A stretch of DNA of 40,633 nt from Gammaproteobacteria bacterium (GCA_003232015.1 QIKU01000265.1:1-40633), one strand, 5' to 3'. Shown: positions 7,606 through 17,576, counted from the first letter of the stretch. Notes: a model not told the origin generated them from the letters alone. Translations and numbers: made by a program.

Positions 7606-9348
7606 GTGAAACTCAGTGGTGGTGAGATTGTTATTCAGTCGCTCAAAGATGAGGGCGTTGAATATGTATTTGGGTACCCCGGTGGTGCCGTGCTGCATAT
7701 CTATGATGCGATATACAATCAGTCTGATGTTGAACACATTCTTGTTCGCCATGAACAGGGCGCAACGCATGCCGCAGATGGTTATGCACGTTCAACCGGA
7801 AAGCCGGGTGTTGTGCTGGTCACCTCGGGTCCGGGTGCAACGAATGCCATTACCGGTATTGCCACTGCGCATTTAGACTCCATTCCTTTAGTTGTTATTA
7901 CTGGTCAGGTGACCTCTGCTTTTATTGGCAGTGATGCCTTCCAGGAAGTGGACTCGGTGGGTATCAGTCGCCCCTGTGTAAAGCATAATTTTCTGGTGAA
8001 GCGAGTAGAAGACATTGCTGAAACCATGAAGAAAGCATTCCATATTGCGACAACGGGCAGACCAGGCCCGGTTGTTGTCGATATACCAAAAGATATTACC
8101 GATCCGAGTATTAAGGTTGATTACGAATATCCTAAAGAGGTTAGCATTCGTTCTTACAATCCGACGGTGCAGGGTAATCAACGACAAATTAAAAAAGCGG
8201 TTGAGCTTATTTTAGCGGCAAAGCGCCCAATGATTTATAGTGGCGGCGGTGTTGTTTTAAGTAATGCCAGCGAAGAGCTCATCGCCTTTACCCAACAACT
8301 GGGCTTTCCGATTACCCAAACGTTAATGGGGCTGGGTGCTTATCCGGCTTCTGGTAAAGAATCTGTGGGTATGTTGGGTATGCATGGTACTTATGAAGCC
8401 AATATGGCCATGCATGACTGTGACACACTGATTGCCATTGGCGCACGTTTTGATGATCGTGTGACAGGCGAGTTAGAAAAATTCTGCCCACACGCAAAAA
8501 TTATTCATATCGATATTGACCCATCGTCAATTGCAAAAAATGTTCAGGTCGATGTGCCGATTGTGGGTGATGTAAAACATGTTCTGGTTGATATGAGTAA
8601 AGAGCTTAAACTCAGTAAAACCAAACCGGATGCAAAAGCATTAGAAACATGGTGGAAACAAATTAATACCTGGGCGAGCGGTAATTGTTTACGTTATGAC
8701 AGAAACAGTGCACTGATTAAACCGCAATTTGTGGTTGAAGAATTACATAAAGTGACTAACGGTGATGCGTTTATTACTTCTGATGTAGGCCAGCATCAGA
8801 TGTTTGCCGCGCAATTCTATCCGTTTGATAAACCTCGTCGCTGGATAAATTCAGGTGGTCTAGGCACGATGGGTTTTGGTTTGCCTGCAGCATTGGGTGT
8901 GCAGTTGGCGCATAAAGATGCCGTGGTTGCCTGTATTACAGGTGAAGCCAGTATTCAGATGTGCATTCAGGAATTATCAACTGCGTTGCAATATAATTTG
9001 CCAGTTAAAATTATTATGTTGAATAATCGTTATATGGGCATGGTTCGTCAGTGGCAGGAATTTTTCTATGAAAGTCGTTACTCGCAATCTTATTTAAAAG
9101 CACTGCCGGACTTTGTAAAACTGGCCGAAAGCTACGGCCATGTGGGTATGCAGATTGACAAGCCTGCTGATGTAAATGCTGCGTTAACCGAAGCCTTTGC
9201 AATGAAAGACAAGCTGGTGTTTATGGATTTTGTTACCGATCAGACTGAAAATGTTTATCCGATGATTGCGGCGGGCAAAGGGCATCATGAAATGCATTTA
9301 CAGGCCGAGTGTATTCCGGCTCAGTCTTCTGATAGAGAATTGGCGTAG
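7606..9348 (+). CDS. ilvB: Acetolactate synthase (acetohydroxyacid synthase) large subunit
   Basis: The 580-residue product starts at GTG 7606, preceded by AAGG at 7592-7595 and giving an N-terminus (KLSGGEIVIQSLKDEGV) that aligns with known large subunits. Marks of the ThDP enzyme are FGYPGGAVLHIYD, RHEQGATHAADGYAR, and the cofactor segment TGEASIQMCIQELS with Glu in place of the Asp of GDG, a change I recall from related gammaproteobacteria. It condenses two pyruvates, or pyruvate with 2-oxobutyrate, in the first common step of Val/Leu/Ile synthesis. The small-subunit gene follows after 11 nt. The frame stays open for 69 codons upstream of the GTG, across the leader terminator. The E. coli symbols ilvB/ilvI/ilvG are all used for such genes. 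Confidence 0.95.
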   Translation: MKLSGGEIVIQSLKDEGVEYVFGYPGGAVLHIYDAIYNQSDVEHILVRHEQGATHAADGYARSTGKPGVVLVTSGPGATNAITGIATAHLDSIPLVVITGQVTSAFIGSDAFQEVDSVGISRPCVKHNFLVKRVEDIAETMKKAFHIATTGRPGPVVVDIPKDITDPSIKVDYEYPKEVSIRSYNPTVQGNQRQIKKAVELILAAKRPMIYSGGGVVLSNASEELIAFTQQLGFPITQTLMGLGAYPASGKESVGMLGMHGTYEANMAMHDCDTLIAIGARFDDRVTGELEKFCPHAKIIHIDIDPSSIAKNVQVDVPIVGDVKHVLVDMSKELKLSKTKPDAKALETWWKQINTWASGNCLRYDRNSALIKPQFVVEELHKVTNGDAFITSDVGQHQMFAAQFYPFDKPRRWINSGGLGTMGFGLPAALGVQLAHKDAVVACITGEASIQMCIQELSTALQYNLPVKIIMLNNRYMGMVRQWQEFFYESRYSQSYLKALPDFVKLAESYGHVGMQIDKPADVNAALTEAFAMKDKLVFMDFVTDQTENVYPMIAAGKGHHEMHLQAECIPAQSSDRELA

Positions 9349-9359
9349 AGGTTGTTGAC

Positions 9360-9854
9360 GTGCGACATATAATTTCGATTTTAATTGAAAATGAAGCGGG
9401 TGCCCTGTCTCGTGTGGCGGGTTTGTTTTCAGCGCGTGGTTATAATATTGAATCACTCACTGTGGCGGTAACAGAAGATACATCGTTGTCACGTATGACA
9501 ATAGTCACTTCCGGTTCTGAAAATATTATTGAACAAATCAACAAGCAACTAAACAAGCTGGTTGATGTGGTCAAAGTAGCCGATATTACCGAAGGCGCGC
9601 ATATTGAACGTGAATTGATGATGGTTAAAGTGGATGCAAAAAAAGCTGCCAGTCGTGATGAGTTGCAGCGTTTAGCCGATATATTCAAAGGTCGAATCAT
9701 CGATGTGTCCGATAATATTTTTACCGTTGAATTAACCGGTGAAGGTGAAAAACTGGATTCGTTTTTAAAAGCGCTCAATAATGTCCTGATTATTGAAACG
9801 GTTCGTTCAGGTGCAACAGGTATTGCGCGTGGCAAGCAAGCATTACAGATTTAA
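9360..9854 (+). CDS. ilvH: Acetolactate synthase small (regulatory) subunit
   Basis: The 164-residue product starts at GTG 9360, with AGAGG about 9 nt upstream; the N-terminus MRHIISILIENEAGALSRV matches known IlvH/IlvN proteins closely. Residues about 4-75 form an ACT domain (RVAGLFSARGYNIESLTVA), which binds valine for feedback inhibition. The C-terminal ACT-like half carries LMMVKVDA and LTGEGEKLDSFL. It activates the catalytic subunit in the cytosol and confers valine sensitivity. It sits between ilvB and ilvC in the same operon. Length is standard. Confidence 0.95.
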   Translation: MRHIISILIENEAGALSRVAGLFSARGYNIESLTVAVTEDTSLSRMTIVTSGSENIIEQINKQLNKLVDVVKVADITEGAHIERELMMVKVDAKKAASRDELQRLADIFKGRIIDVSDNIFTVELTGEGEKLDSFLKALNNVLIIETVRSGATGIARGKQALQI

Positions 9855-10925
<1,071 letters not shown>

Positions 10926-11049
10926 TTCACGAATAGCGAGAGGTTAGATTGCGGCGTTAAAAATTAATTCAGAATGCTCATTGGCTACGCGCCAACTCCG
11001 CTTCTTCATTAATTTTTGCCTTGCACTTTAACTTCTCACTATCCGTGAA
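10926..11049. repeat. 124 bp imperfect inverted repeat downstream of ilvC
   Basis: The outer arms 10926-10941 and 11034-11049 match in 14 of 16 positions as reverse complements (TTCACGAATAGCGAGA). Inner arms AAAAATTAAT (10959-10968) and ATTAATTTTT (11008-11017) pair perfectly, so the complementarity extends about 46 bases with scattered mismatches. The centre has a small hairpin TTGGC-TACGC-GCCAA (10981-10995). It begins at the base after the ilvC stop codon. It could fold as one long RNA hairpin protecting the ilv mRNA 3' end, or be a dispersed palindromic unit. No second copy was seen in this window. Confidence 0.65.
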
Positions 11050-11075
11050 AGCTTTGTATATTTTTTGTAAGCTGA

Positions 11076-11103
11076 AAGGCTGGACTTATCGTCCGGCTTT
11101 TTT
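11076..11103 (+). terminator. Intrinsic terminator of the ilv operon
   Basis: The stem AAGGCTGGAC (11076-11085) pairs with GTCCGGCTTT (11091-11100) through ten base pairs including G-U pairs, with loop TTATC, and is followed by a T-run to 11103. It lies 150 nt after ilvC and would separate ilvBHC from psd-pssA. Confidence 0.8.
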
Positions 11104-11240
11104 AGTGACAGTTTCTTTATCTTTTTACTGACACTTATGATGTTTTGTTTAGTGACAGTTTCTTTATCTTTTTACTGACACTTATGATGTTTTGTTTAGT
11201 GATAGTTTCTTTATTTTTTTGCTGACACTTATGATGTTTA
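11104..11240. repeat. Three tandem 47 bp repeats between ilvC and psd
   Basis: Units begin at 11104, 11151 and 11198. The first two are identical over 47 bp; the third differs by several substitutions and ends near 11240. Each of the first two holds the inverted arms AGTGACAGT and ACTGACACT (one mismatch, 14 nt T-rich spacer), so the array can form serial stem-loops. No spacers separate the units, so it is not a CRISPR array. The array abuts the terminator T-run and ends about 27 nt before the psd start codon, in the space where a psd promoter would be expected. Confidence 0.9.
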
Positions 11241-11266
11241 ATTTAATTTAATTATTGTTGGTTTTT

Positions 11267-11863
11267 ATGATTGCTCGCGAATCATTTCGGTATATTTTTC
11301 CTGCTGTGGCTGTTGCAGCGTTGCTGCAATACAACTTTCCTTTATACGCACTTTTATTTTGGGTGTTCGCCATTATATTGGCATATTTATTTCGTGATTC
11401 GCACAATGCTCTATCATCCGATCCGCTTGGCGTATTAAGCCCAGTTGACTCGGTGGTGAAATCGGTAAAGAAAGTGACTGATCCTTACCTTGAACGTGAA
11501 GCTATTTGTATAGAGTTAGAGATGGCACTTACCGATCCATACATTTTACGCAGTGTGACAGAAGGTAAAATTGTTAATTTCTGGATGCAGGCAAAGGGTG
11601 AGAATAAAGGCAAGGCGAGAGCCGTCTGGATTAAAACCGATGAAGATGATGATGTGGTCATGGAAATTTATGCGAGTCGTAGCGGGCAAATTATGTGTTA
11701 TTACGCAGCTGGCGAGCGCGTAGGGCAGGGTAAAAAATGCGGCTTTCTGCCGTTTGGTTCCAAAGTTGTTATATACCTTCCTGAAAACAGTCCCATTGAT
11801 GTAAAACAGGGAGACCGAGTGGTTGCCGGTAAGGATATTATTGCGCATTGGCCGCGTTCTTAA
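11267..11863 (+). CDS. psd: Short-type phosphatidylserine decarboxylase-like protein
   Basis: I choose the ATG at 11267 (198 residues) over a TTG at 11255. A hydrophobic N-terminus (about residues 8-42) precedes SPVDS (61, the family's SPADG) and KKCGFLPFGSKVVIYLP, with the Gly164-Ser165 self-cleavage site that yields the pyruvoyl group. The short size (family about 200-220) and the neighbouring pssA fit a PSD-A enzyme making phosphatidylethanolamine. The odd point is residues 90-95, DPYILR, where relatives have DVHVNR: the histidine used in self-processing appears to be Tyr. The Gly-Ser is kept, so it may still process by another route or be inactive. The pssA gene follows after 14 nt. Confidence 0.75.
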   Translation: MIARESFRYIFPAVAVAALLQYNFPLYALLFWVFAIILAYLFRDSHNALSSDPLGVLSPVDSVVKSVKKVTDPYLEREAICIELEMALTDPYILRSVTEGKIVNFWMQAKGENKGKARAVWIKTDEDDDVVMEIYASRSGQIMCYYAAGERVGQGKKCGFLPFGSKVVIYLPENSPIDVKQGDRVVAGKDIIAHWPRS

Positions 11864-11877
11864 GGTAAACTAAAAGC

Positions 11878-12717
11878 ATGACAAATAAAGATAAAACGAC
11901 GGATGGTCAAACAATAAAAGCAAAAAGACGTCGCGGAATTTATTTACTGCCTAATCTTTTTACCACTGCCGCTTTGTTTGCGGGTTACTATGCCATTGTG
12001 GCAGCCATGCAAGATCGCTTCGAAGCGGCAGCCATTGCGATTTTTATAGCAATGATTCTAGATGGTTTAGACGGTCGGGTTGCACGCATGACCAATACCC
12101 AAAGTGACTTTGGCGCACAATATGACAGCCTTGCAGATTTGGCTTCGTTTGGCATAGCCCCCTCTTTAGTAATGTATCAATGGGCGCTCAGTGATCTTGG
12201 TAAACTGGGCTGGTTAGCTGCTTTTATTTATACAGCCAGTGCAGCATTGCGGCTGGCTCGTTTTAATACACAGGTGGGTACCGCCGACAAACGCTACTTT
12301 CAGGGGCTGGCCAGCCCGGCAGCCGCGGCAATTATTGCTGGCCTGGTCTGGGTTGGGCATGACTATATTGAACCCGGTCGAGCAATGAATATTGCTTCTC
12401 TCATTCTTACCGCAGGGGTTGGCTTATTAATGGTGAGTAATTTCCGCTACCACAGTTTTAAAGGGATTGACCTGCGCGGTAAAGTGCCTTTTATTACTAT
12501 ACTGGTATTTGTATTAGTAATTGTTCTGGTAACGTATGATCCACCGATTGTTTTATTCACGGTTTTCTTTGGTTATGCCTTATCGGGCCCTATTCTGACT
12601 CTAATGGAATTAAGAAAGCGTCGTGCGCAGCGCAGCAAAGCACGTAAGCTTTCTGCTCAGGCGACTGAAGAAGGTGCTAATCAAGAAGATACTAGCCAGA
12701 AAGGCTCTAATAAATAA
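11878..12717 (+). CDS. pssA: CDP-diacylglycerol--serine O-phosphatidyltransferase
   Basis: The 279-residue membrane protein carries a complete CDP-alcohol phosphotransferase motif DG-x2-AR-x8-G-x3-D-x3-D (Asp65 to Asp87: DGRVAR, then G79, D83, D87). Multiple hydrophobic segments follow, then a hydrophilic tail rich in Gln, Glu and Lys from about residue 240. It makes phosphatidylserine from CDP-diacylglycerol and serine at the inner membrane. The 14 nt gap to psd couples synthesis and decarboxylation, the two steps to phosphatidylethanolamine. The tail is longer than in minimal family members but looks unstructured. Confidence 0.93.
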   Translation: MTNKDKTTDGQTIKAKRRRGIYLLPNLFTTAALFAGYYAIVAAMQDRFEAAAIAIFIAMILDGLDGRVARMTNTQSDFGAQYDSLADLASFGIAPSLVMYQWALSDLGKLGWLAAFIYTASAALRLARFNTQVGTADKRYFQGLASPAAAAIIAGLVWVGHDYIEPGRAMNIASLILTAGVGLLMVSNFRYHSFKGIDLRGKVPFITILVFVLVIVLVTYDPPIVLFTVFFGYALSGPILTLMELRKRRAQRSKARKLSAQATEEGANQEDTSQKGSNK

Positions 12718-12749
12718 ACATAATAGACCAACTTTATTGTCTAAAAAAC

Positions 12750-12778
12750 TTGGCAAATCCAATAATACAGATTATAGT
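12750..12778 (+). promoter_or_regulatory. Promoter of the leu leader and leuA
   Basis: TTGGCA at 12750-12755 and TATAGT at 12773-12778 have an ideal 17 nt spacing. Transcription would start near 12785, which is the A of the leader-peptide ATG, so the leader message may be almost leaderless. Inferred from sequence only. Confidence 0.6.
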
Positions 12779-12784
12779 TAAATC

Positions 12785-12895
12785 ATGTTTACTAAAGAAA
12801 CAGCGGCAAAATTCCCATTAGCTTACACGCCCGTGTTCGTGGCGTCTGTTTCTGTTGCGCTACTTCTCTTAAGCCTCAGCCTCCTTGCCCTGTAG
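12785..12895 (+). CDS. leuL: Leucine-rich leader peptide of leuA (attenuation peptide)
   Basis: An ATG reading frame of 36 codons ends at TAG 12893-12895. Its last eleven codons encode LLLLSLSLLAL: eight leucines, using CTA, CTT, CTC, TTA, CTC, CTC, CTT and CTG. It lies 130 nt upstream of leuA, behind a good promoter, the classic position for a transcription-attenuation leader such as enterobacterial leuL. The stop codon sits inside a small palindrome TTGCCCTGTAGGGCAA (12886-12901). Further hairpins are GCGTC/GACGC (12916-12932) and ATCCTTA/TAAGGAT (12959-12981). GAAACAG in the early codons can pair with CTGTTTC near 12846. The codon run is far beyond chance; start choice is less certain because no ribosome site precedes the ATG. 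Confidence 0.75.
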   Translation: MFTKETAAKFPLAYTPVFVASVSVALLLLSLSLLAL

Positions 12896-12989
12896 GGCAA
12901 AATATCAAGCTGACAGCGTCAAATGGCGACGCAAAAACCCACTAAAATGAGTTAAATTATCCTTATAATACGTTTAAGGATGGGCATTG

Positions 12990-13009
12990 AGCCATGTATA
13001 ATGGCTTTT
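12990..13009 (+). terminator. Putative leu attenuator hairpin
   Basis: AGCCAT (12990-12995) pairs with ATGGCT (13001-13006) around a GTATA loop and is followed by T to 13009, just before the leuA ribosome site AGAGGA (13011-13016). An ATGGC at 12923-12927 could pair with the left arm instead and act as antiterminator. The stem is short, so strength is uncertain. A TATAAT (12997-13002) in the loop and right arm could instead be a promoter element. Confidence 0.4.
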
Positions 13010-13025
13010 AAGAGGAAACAAACCC

Positions 13026-14579
13026 ATGTCAAATTCAGATTCAATTATTATTTTTGATACCACCTTGCGCGATGGCGAGCAAAGCCCTGGCGCATCCATG
13101 ACATTGGATGAAAAGGTGCGTATTGCCAAAGCGTTAGAGAAAATGCATGTCGATGTGATTGAAGCCGGTTTTCCCATCGCATCGCAAGGCGATTTCGAGT
13201 CTGTTCAGGCGGTTGCTAATACCATTAAAGACAGCAGGGTATGTGGTTTAGCGCGAGCATTGGACAAAGATATTCAGCGTGTCGGTGAGGCATTAAAAAA
13301 TGCCAATGCAGGGCGTATTCATACCTTTATCGCAACCTCACCTATTCATATGCAGCAAAAATTGCGTATGGAACCCGATCAAGTTATTGAACAAGCGGTG
13401 AAAGCGGTTAAGTTAGCGCGTCAGTTTACCGATGATGTGGAATTTTCACCTGAAGATGCAGGGCGTTCCGATTTAGACTTTTTATGTCGGGTGTTAGATG
13501 CGGTGATCGATGCCGGTGCAACCACCGTAAATATTCCAGATACCGTTGGCTACAATTTGCCTGAACAATTCGGTAAACTAATTTACAATTTACGTGAAAA
13601 AGTCGCCAATTCTGATAAAGCTATTTTCTCGGTGCATTGCCATAATGATTTAGGTTTGGCCGTGGCTAATTCTTTGTCAGCAGTAATGAATGGGGCGCGT
13701 CAGGTGGAATGTACCATCAATGGTTTGGGTGAACGTGCCGGTAATGCATCTTTAGAAGAAGTGGTGATGGCGGTGCGAACCCGTAAAGATTTATTCACGA
13801 GCAATGTAAACCACATTGATAGCACACAAATTATGAACTGCTCGCGTTTGGTGTCGGGTATTACCGGTTTTGCTGTGCAACCGAATAAAGCCATTGTGGG
13901 CGCCAATGCATTTGCCCACGAGTCCGGTATTCACCAGGATGGTGTATTAAAAAATCGCGAGACTTACGAAATCATGCGAGCTGAAGACGTGGGTTTAACC
14001 ACCAACCGAATGGTATTAGGTAAACATTCCGGTCGTAACGCATTTAAAACTCGTTTGGCTGAATTAGGTGTGGAGTTTAAATCGGAAGATGAATTAAATA
14101 CCGCCTTCTCAAGCTTTAAAGATTTAGCGGACAAGAAGCATGAGATTTTTGATGATGATTTACAGGCGCTTGTTACAGAAGCAAACCTGGAAACTGAAAA
14201 TGAACGCTTGTGTCTGGTGTCAATGAAAGTTTGTTCGGAAACGGGGGAAAAACCCCATGCCGAATTGACCTTGATGTTTGATGGTAAGGAAGTTCTGGCT
14301 CATTCAACTGGCGGCGGCCCAGTGGATGCCGTGTTTAAGGCGCTTGAGTCGGTTGTTAATAGCGGCACTGAATTATTACTGTATTCAGTTAACAATATTA
14401 CCAGTGGTACCGATGCGCAAGGCGAAGTTACCGTGCGGCTGGAACGCGGGGGACGTATAGTGAATGGCCAGGGTGCTGATACGGACATTGTTATTGCCTC
14501 GGCAAAAGCCTATATCAATGCTTTAAATAAAATTATGGAACCAGGCAAACGGGCACATCCGCAAGCAGCCGATGTGTAA
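13026..14579 (+). CDS. leuA: 2-isopropylmalate synthase
   Basis: The 517-residue product begins with the DRE-TIM metallolyase signature [12 protein letters not shown] (residues 10-21). The metal-binding HCHNDLGLA segment and GLGERAGN follow. After a linker (about 330-390) comes the C-terminal allosteric domain, where leucine binds for feedback inhibition. It condenses acetyl-CoA with 2-oxoisovalerate, the committed step of leucine synthesis, using the product of the neighbouring ilv genes. AGAGGA lies 9 nt upstream of the ATG. Regulation is likely at two levels: feedback on the enzyme and attenuation through the leader at 12785-12895. The leuBCD genes are not in the window. Confidence 0.97.
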   Translation: MSNSDSIIIFDTTLRDGEQSPGASMTLDEKVRIAKALEKMHVDVIEAGFPIASQGDFESVQAVANTIKDSRVCGLARALDKDIQRVGEALKNANAGRIHTFIATSPIHMQQKLRMEPDQVIEQAVKAVKLARQFTDDVEFSPEDAGRSDLDFLCRVLDAVIDAGATTVNIPDTVGYNLPEQFGKLIYNLREKVANSDKAIFSVHCHNDLGLAVANSLSAVMNGARQVECTINGLGERAGNASLEEVVMAVRTRKDLFTSNVNHIDSTQIMNCSRLVSGITGFAVQPNKAIVGANAFAHESGIHQDGVLKNRETYEIMRAEDVGLTTNRMVLGKHSGRNAFKTRLAELGVEFKSEDELNTAFSSFKDLADKKHEIFDDDLQALVTEANLETENERLCLVSMKVCSETGEKPHAELTLMFDGKEVLAHSTGGGPVDAVFKALESVVNSGTELLLYSVNNITSGTDAQGEVTVRLERGGRIVNGQGADTDIVIASAKAYINALNKIMEPGKRAHPQAADV

Positions 14580-14607
14580 TTCTCAGTAATGGGTATATAT
14601 TAAAAGA

Positions 14608-15405
14608 ATGAAATCACTTAATCCCACACAACATGCCTGCTTAGAAGCAATGGGTATTGATGTGTGGGTGCCACGTGGTGAAACTGAACCGCTTGCTGTC
14701 AAGAGTGTTTCTGCTGATATTAAAATGACTGCGTCGAAATTGGACGATACATCTGAACCAGCCGATTTACAATCGGCTACAGAAATCAAAATCAAAGAAG
14801 CTGCTAACATAATTCCGGAACCGACAGCGCCAGAAATACCAACCGACTGGAATGGTTTACGGCAGATGGTTTCAACCTGCCAGCAATGTGTTCTGCATGC
14901 AACGCGCACACACGCTGTTTTTGGTTCTGGCAACCAGAATGCAGACTGGCTTATTATAGGTGACAAGCCCAGTGAGTCTGATGACATACAAGGTAATGTC
15001 TTTAGTGATCAAAGTGGTAACTTATTAACAGCCATGTTAAAAGCCATTGGCTTAACGCGCCAGCAAGTTTATATTGCTAATACGTTAAAGTGTATACCGC
15101 CAAATAATCGTGAACCTGAAGCCGGTGAATCAGAAACTTGCTTTCAGTATTTGCAACAGCAAATTGAGTTGATTAAACCAAAACTAATCCTGGTCGTTGG
15201 CCAAAGTGCTGCTCAACGCCTACTCAAAACACATTCCACTATGGCAAGGTTGCGCCAGAAGGTGCATAACCTGGAAGGTGTTAACATACCGGTGGTGGTT
15301 ACCTATCATCCGGCTTATTTATTAAACATGCCGGCCGATAAAGCAAAAGCATGGCAAGACTTATTGCTGGCGAAAAAAACAGTTTCTGCAACAGCTGTTT
15401 TATAA
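14608..15405 (+). CDS. Uracil-DNA glycosylase superfamily protein (family 4-like, Fe-S)
   Basis: The 265-residue product has an unstructured, acidic N-terminal region (about 85 residues) and a family 4 UDG domain. Four cysteines fit the [4Fe-4S] cluster: the CQQC pair, LKC and ETC in the usual order. The C-terminal motif is TYHPAYLL. The active-site motif is unusual: relatives read G-E-x-P-G-x-x-E-D, whereas here it is GDKPSESDD, so catalytic Glu is Asp and the second Gly is Ser. It may still excise uracil from DNA, or have altered activity. It is 28 nt after leuA and 18 nt before rimI, an arrangement seen in other gammaproteobacteria. Confidence 0.82.
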   Translation: MKSLNPTQHACLEAMGIDVWVPRGETEPLAVKSVSADIKMTASKLDDTSEPADLQSATEIKIKEAANIIPEPTAPEIPTDWNGLRQMVSTCQQCVLHATRTHAVFGSGNQNADWLIIGDKPSESDDIQGNVFSDQSGNLLTAMLKAIGLTRQQVYIANTLKCIPPNNREPEAGESETCFQYLQQQIELIKPKLILVVGQSAAQRLLKTHSTMARLRQKVHNLEGVNIPVVVTYHPAYLLNMPADKAKAWQDLLLAKKTVSATAVL

Positions 15406-15423
15406 CAAAAGGCATTAAAGGGT

Positions 15424-15900
15424 ATGAGTGCAGTTTTAGACAGTAATAGAAACGGATTTTCGCCAATGCGGATGAGCGACATTGATGAAATAATGGAAAT
15501 TGAACTGAGTCTGTATGATTATCCATGGACAAAGTCCATCTTTGCAGACTGTATTCAGGTCGGTTATTCGTGCTGGGCATATATACAGAATTATCAAATA
15601 CAGGCGTATTGTGTGTTGTCTGCAGCAGCAGGAGAAGCACATATCCTCACTCTTTGCGTACACAAAGATTTTCAAGGGCTGGGTATTGGTAAATTATTAC
15701 TCGAGCATTTGATTGATTTAGCGAAAGATCACCGTGCCGAAGTCCTGTTACTTGAAGTGCGCCCCTCAAATGTGTCGGCAGTACAGTTGTATCATAAATA
15801 CGGTTTTAATGAAGTCGGTACCCGCAAAGCGTATTATCCCGCTAAAGATGGTCGGGAAGATGCGCTGATTATGGCGCTGGATCTTACTTTCGATACTTAA
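15424..15900 (+). CDS. rimI: Ribosomal protein S18-alanine N-acetyltransferase
   Basis: The 158-residue GNAT protein has motif A as VHKDFQGLGIGKLLLEHL (acetyl-CoA pyrophosphate loop QGLGIG), then EVRPSNVSAVQLYHKYGF and a C-terminal segment GREDALIMAL typical of RimI. It would acetylate the N-terminal Ala of S18, although other protein N-termini are also accepted by some homologues. The ATG at 15424 follows AAAGGG. It is probably cotranscribed with the upstream UDG-family gene. A small hairpin GTAAAA/TTTTAC (15928-15945) lies in the 74 nt before prfC. Confidence 0.9.
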   Translation: MSAVLDSNRNGFSPMRMSDIDEIMEIELSLYDYPWTKSIFADCIQVGYSCWAYIQNYQIQAYCVLSAAAGEAHILTLCVHKDFQGLGIGKLLLEHLIDLAKDHRAEVLLLEVRPSNVSAVQLYHKYGFNEVGTRKAYYPAKDGREDALIMALDLTFDT

Positions 15901-15974
15901 ATATTCAGCAAAATAAGCCGTCATCGTGTAAAATACATCTTTTACGTCAAACCAGATAGAATATTTATTTCAGT

Positions 15975-17558
15975 ATGTCAGACTTTATTCAAGAAAGGCT
16001 CCGCCGCCGCACCTTTGCGATTATTTCCCACCCCGATGCAGGTAAAACAACCTTAACTGAAAAGCTATTGTTGTATGGTGGTGCAATTCAGTCTGCTGGA
16101 ACAGTTAAAGGCCGCAAGGCGGATAGGCATGCTACTTCTGACTGGATGGAAATGGAAAAGGAACGGGGTATATCCGTTTCATCTGCAGTAATGCAATTTC
16201 CCTACCGTGACAAGATTATTAATTTATTAGACACCCCCGGTCACGAAGACTTTTCTGAAGATACTTATCGAGTTTTAACCGCAGTGGATTCTGCCCTAAT
16301 GGTGATTGATGTGGCCAAAGGCGTTGAAGAACGTACGGTTAAATTAATGGAAGTTTGCCGCTTACGCGATACACCTATTTTAACTTTTATCAACAAGCTG
16401 GACAGGGAAGGTCGTGACCCCATCGACCTACTGGACGAAGTTGAAAGCGTATTAAAAATTCAATGTGCGCCCATCACCTGGCCAATCGGCATGGGTAAAC
16501 GCTTTAAAGGGGTTTACCATTTATATAAAGACAGCGTGCATTTATTTAGCGCCACCCATGGCGGAAAGATTAATGTCGGTGAAGTCATCGAAGGTCTTGA
16601 TAACCCACGGCTTGATGAAGTCCTCGGTGATGATATGGCTGCCGAGTTGCGCGAAGAAATTGAACTGGTGCAGGGTGCCAGCCATACTTTTGATAAAGAC
16701 GCTTTATTATCCGGTAAACAAACCCCGGTCTTTTTTGGCTCGGCGATTAATAACTTTGGTATTGATGAATTATTAGAATATTTTTCGGATGAAGCGCCTG
16801 CACCGTTAGCCCGTGAAACTAAAGAACGCTTAGTGCAACCAGATGAAGCAAATTTTTCCGGTTTTGTATTTAAGATACAGGCAAACATGGACCCATCTCA
16901 CCGTGACAGAATTGCTTTTTTACGCATTTGCTCGGGCACTTATGAAAAGGGGATGAAGATGCGTCATGTTCGTATCAATAAAGACGTTAAAGTAGGTAAT
17001 GCGATTACTTTTATGGCCAGTGAACGTGAACATGTTGAACAAGCGTATTCGGGTGATATTATAGGTTTGCATAATCACGGTTCTATTCAGATTGGCGATA
17101 CCTTTACGCAGGGCGAAAATTTAAAATTTACCGGTATTCCTAATTTTGCACCGGAGTTATTCCGCCGAGTGCGTTTAAAAGATCCTCTTAAATTAAAACA
17201 GTTGCAAAAAGGCTTAGACCAACTCAGTGAAGAAGGAGCAACGCAAGTCTTTCGGCCATTAAACAATAATGACGTCATCGTTGGCGCAGTCGGTGTATTG
17301 CAATTTGAAGTGGTTGCCGCACGTTTAAAAAGTGAATACCGAGTGGACTGCATATTTGAAGCTGTCAATGTGTCCGTTGCTCGCTGGGTTGAATGTGGCG
17401 ATGCAAAAATGCTGGATGACTTTAAAAAGAAAGCAGCAGATAATCTGGCACTGGATGCTTCGCAAAGCCTGACCTATTTAGCACCTACTCGAGTTAACCT
17501 TGATTTAACTATTGAACGTTGGCCGGATGTACGCTTCTTTGCAACTCGGGAGCATTAA
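15975..17558 (+). CDS. prfC: Peptide chain release factor 3 (RF3 GTPase)
   Basis: The 527-residue GTPase has G1 HPDAGKTTL, a switch I region around [18 protein letters not shown]3 DTPGHEDF and G4 NKLD. The beta-barrel and RF3-specific C-terminal domains follow ([16 protein letters not shown]). RF3 recycles RF1/RF2 from the ribosome after peptide release. Length and N-terminus match the family. A strong bidirectional terminator lies 18 nt after the stop. The gene appears to be a single transcription unit. Confidence 0.97.
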   Translation: MSDFIQERLRRRTFAIISHPDAGKTTLTEKLLLYGGAIQSAGTVKGRKADRHATSDWMEMEKERGISVSSAVMQFPYRDKIINLLDTPGHEDFSEDTYRVLTAVDSALMVIDVAKGVEERTVKLMEVCRLRDTPILTFINKLDREGRDPIDLLDEVESVLKIQCAPITWPIGMGKRFKGVYHLYKDSVHLFSATHGGKINVGEVIEGLDNPRLDEVLGDDMAAELREEIELVQGASHTFDKDALLSGKQTPVFFGSAINNFGIDELLEYFSDEAPAPLARETKERLVQPDEANFSGFVFKIQANMDPSHRDRIAFLRICSGTYEKGMKMRHVRINKDVKVGNAITFMASEREHVEQAYSGDIIGLHNHGSIQIGDTFTQGENLKFTGIPNFAPELFRRVRLKDPLKLKQLQKGLDQLSEEGATQVFRPLNNNDVIVGAVGVLQFEVVAARLKSEYRVDCIFEAVNVSVARWVECGDAKMLDDFKKKAADNLALDASQSLTYLAPTRVNLDLTIERWPDVRFFATREH

Positions 17559-17576
17559 TTCTCCCTATAAAATATC

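Noticed and set aside
11104..11240. CRISPR array
   Set aside because: The units are contiguous with no unique spacers, the repeat is 47 bp, and no cas gene is present.
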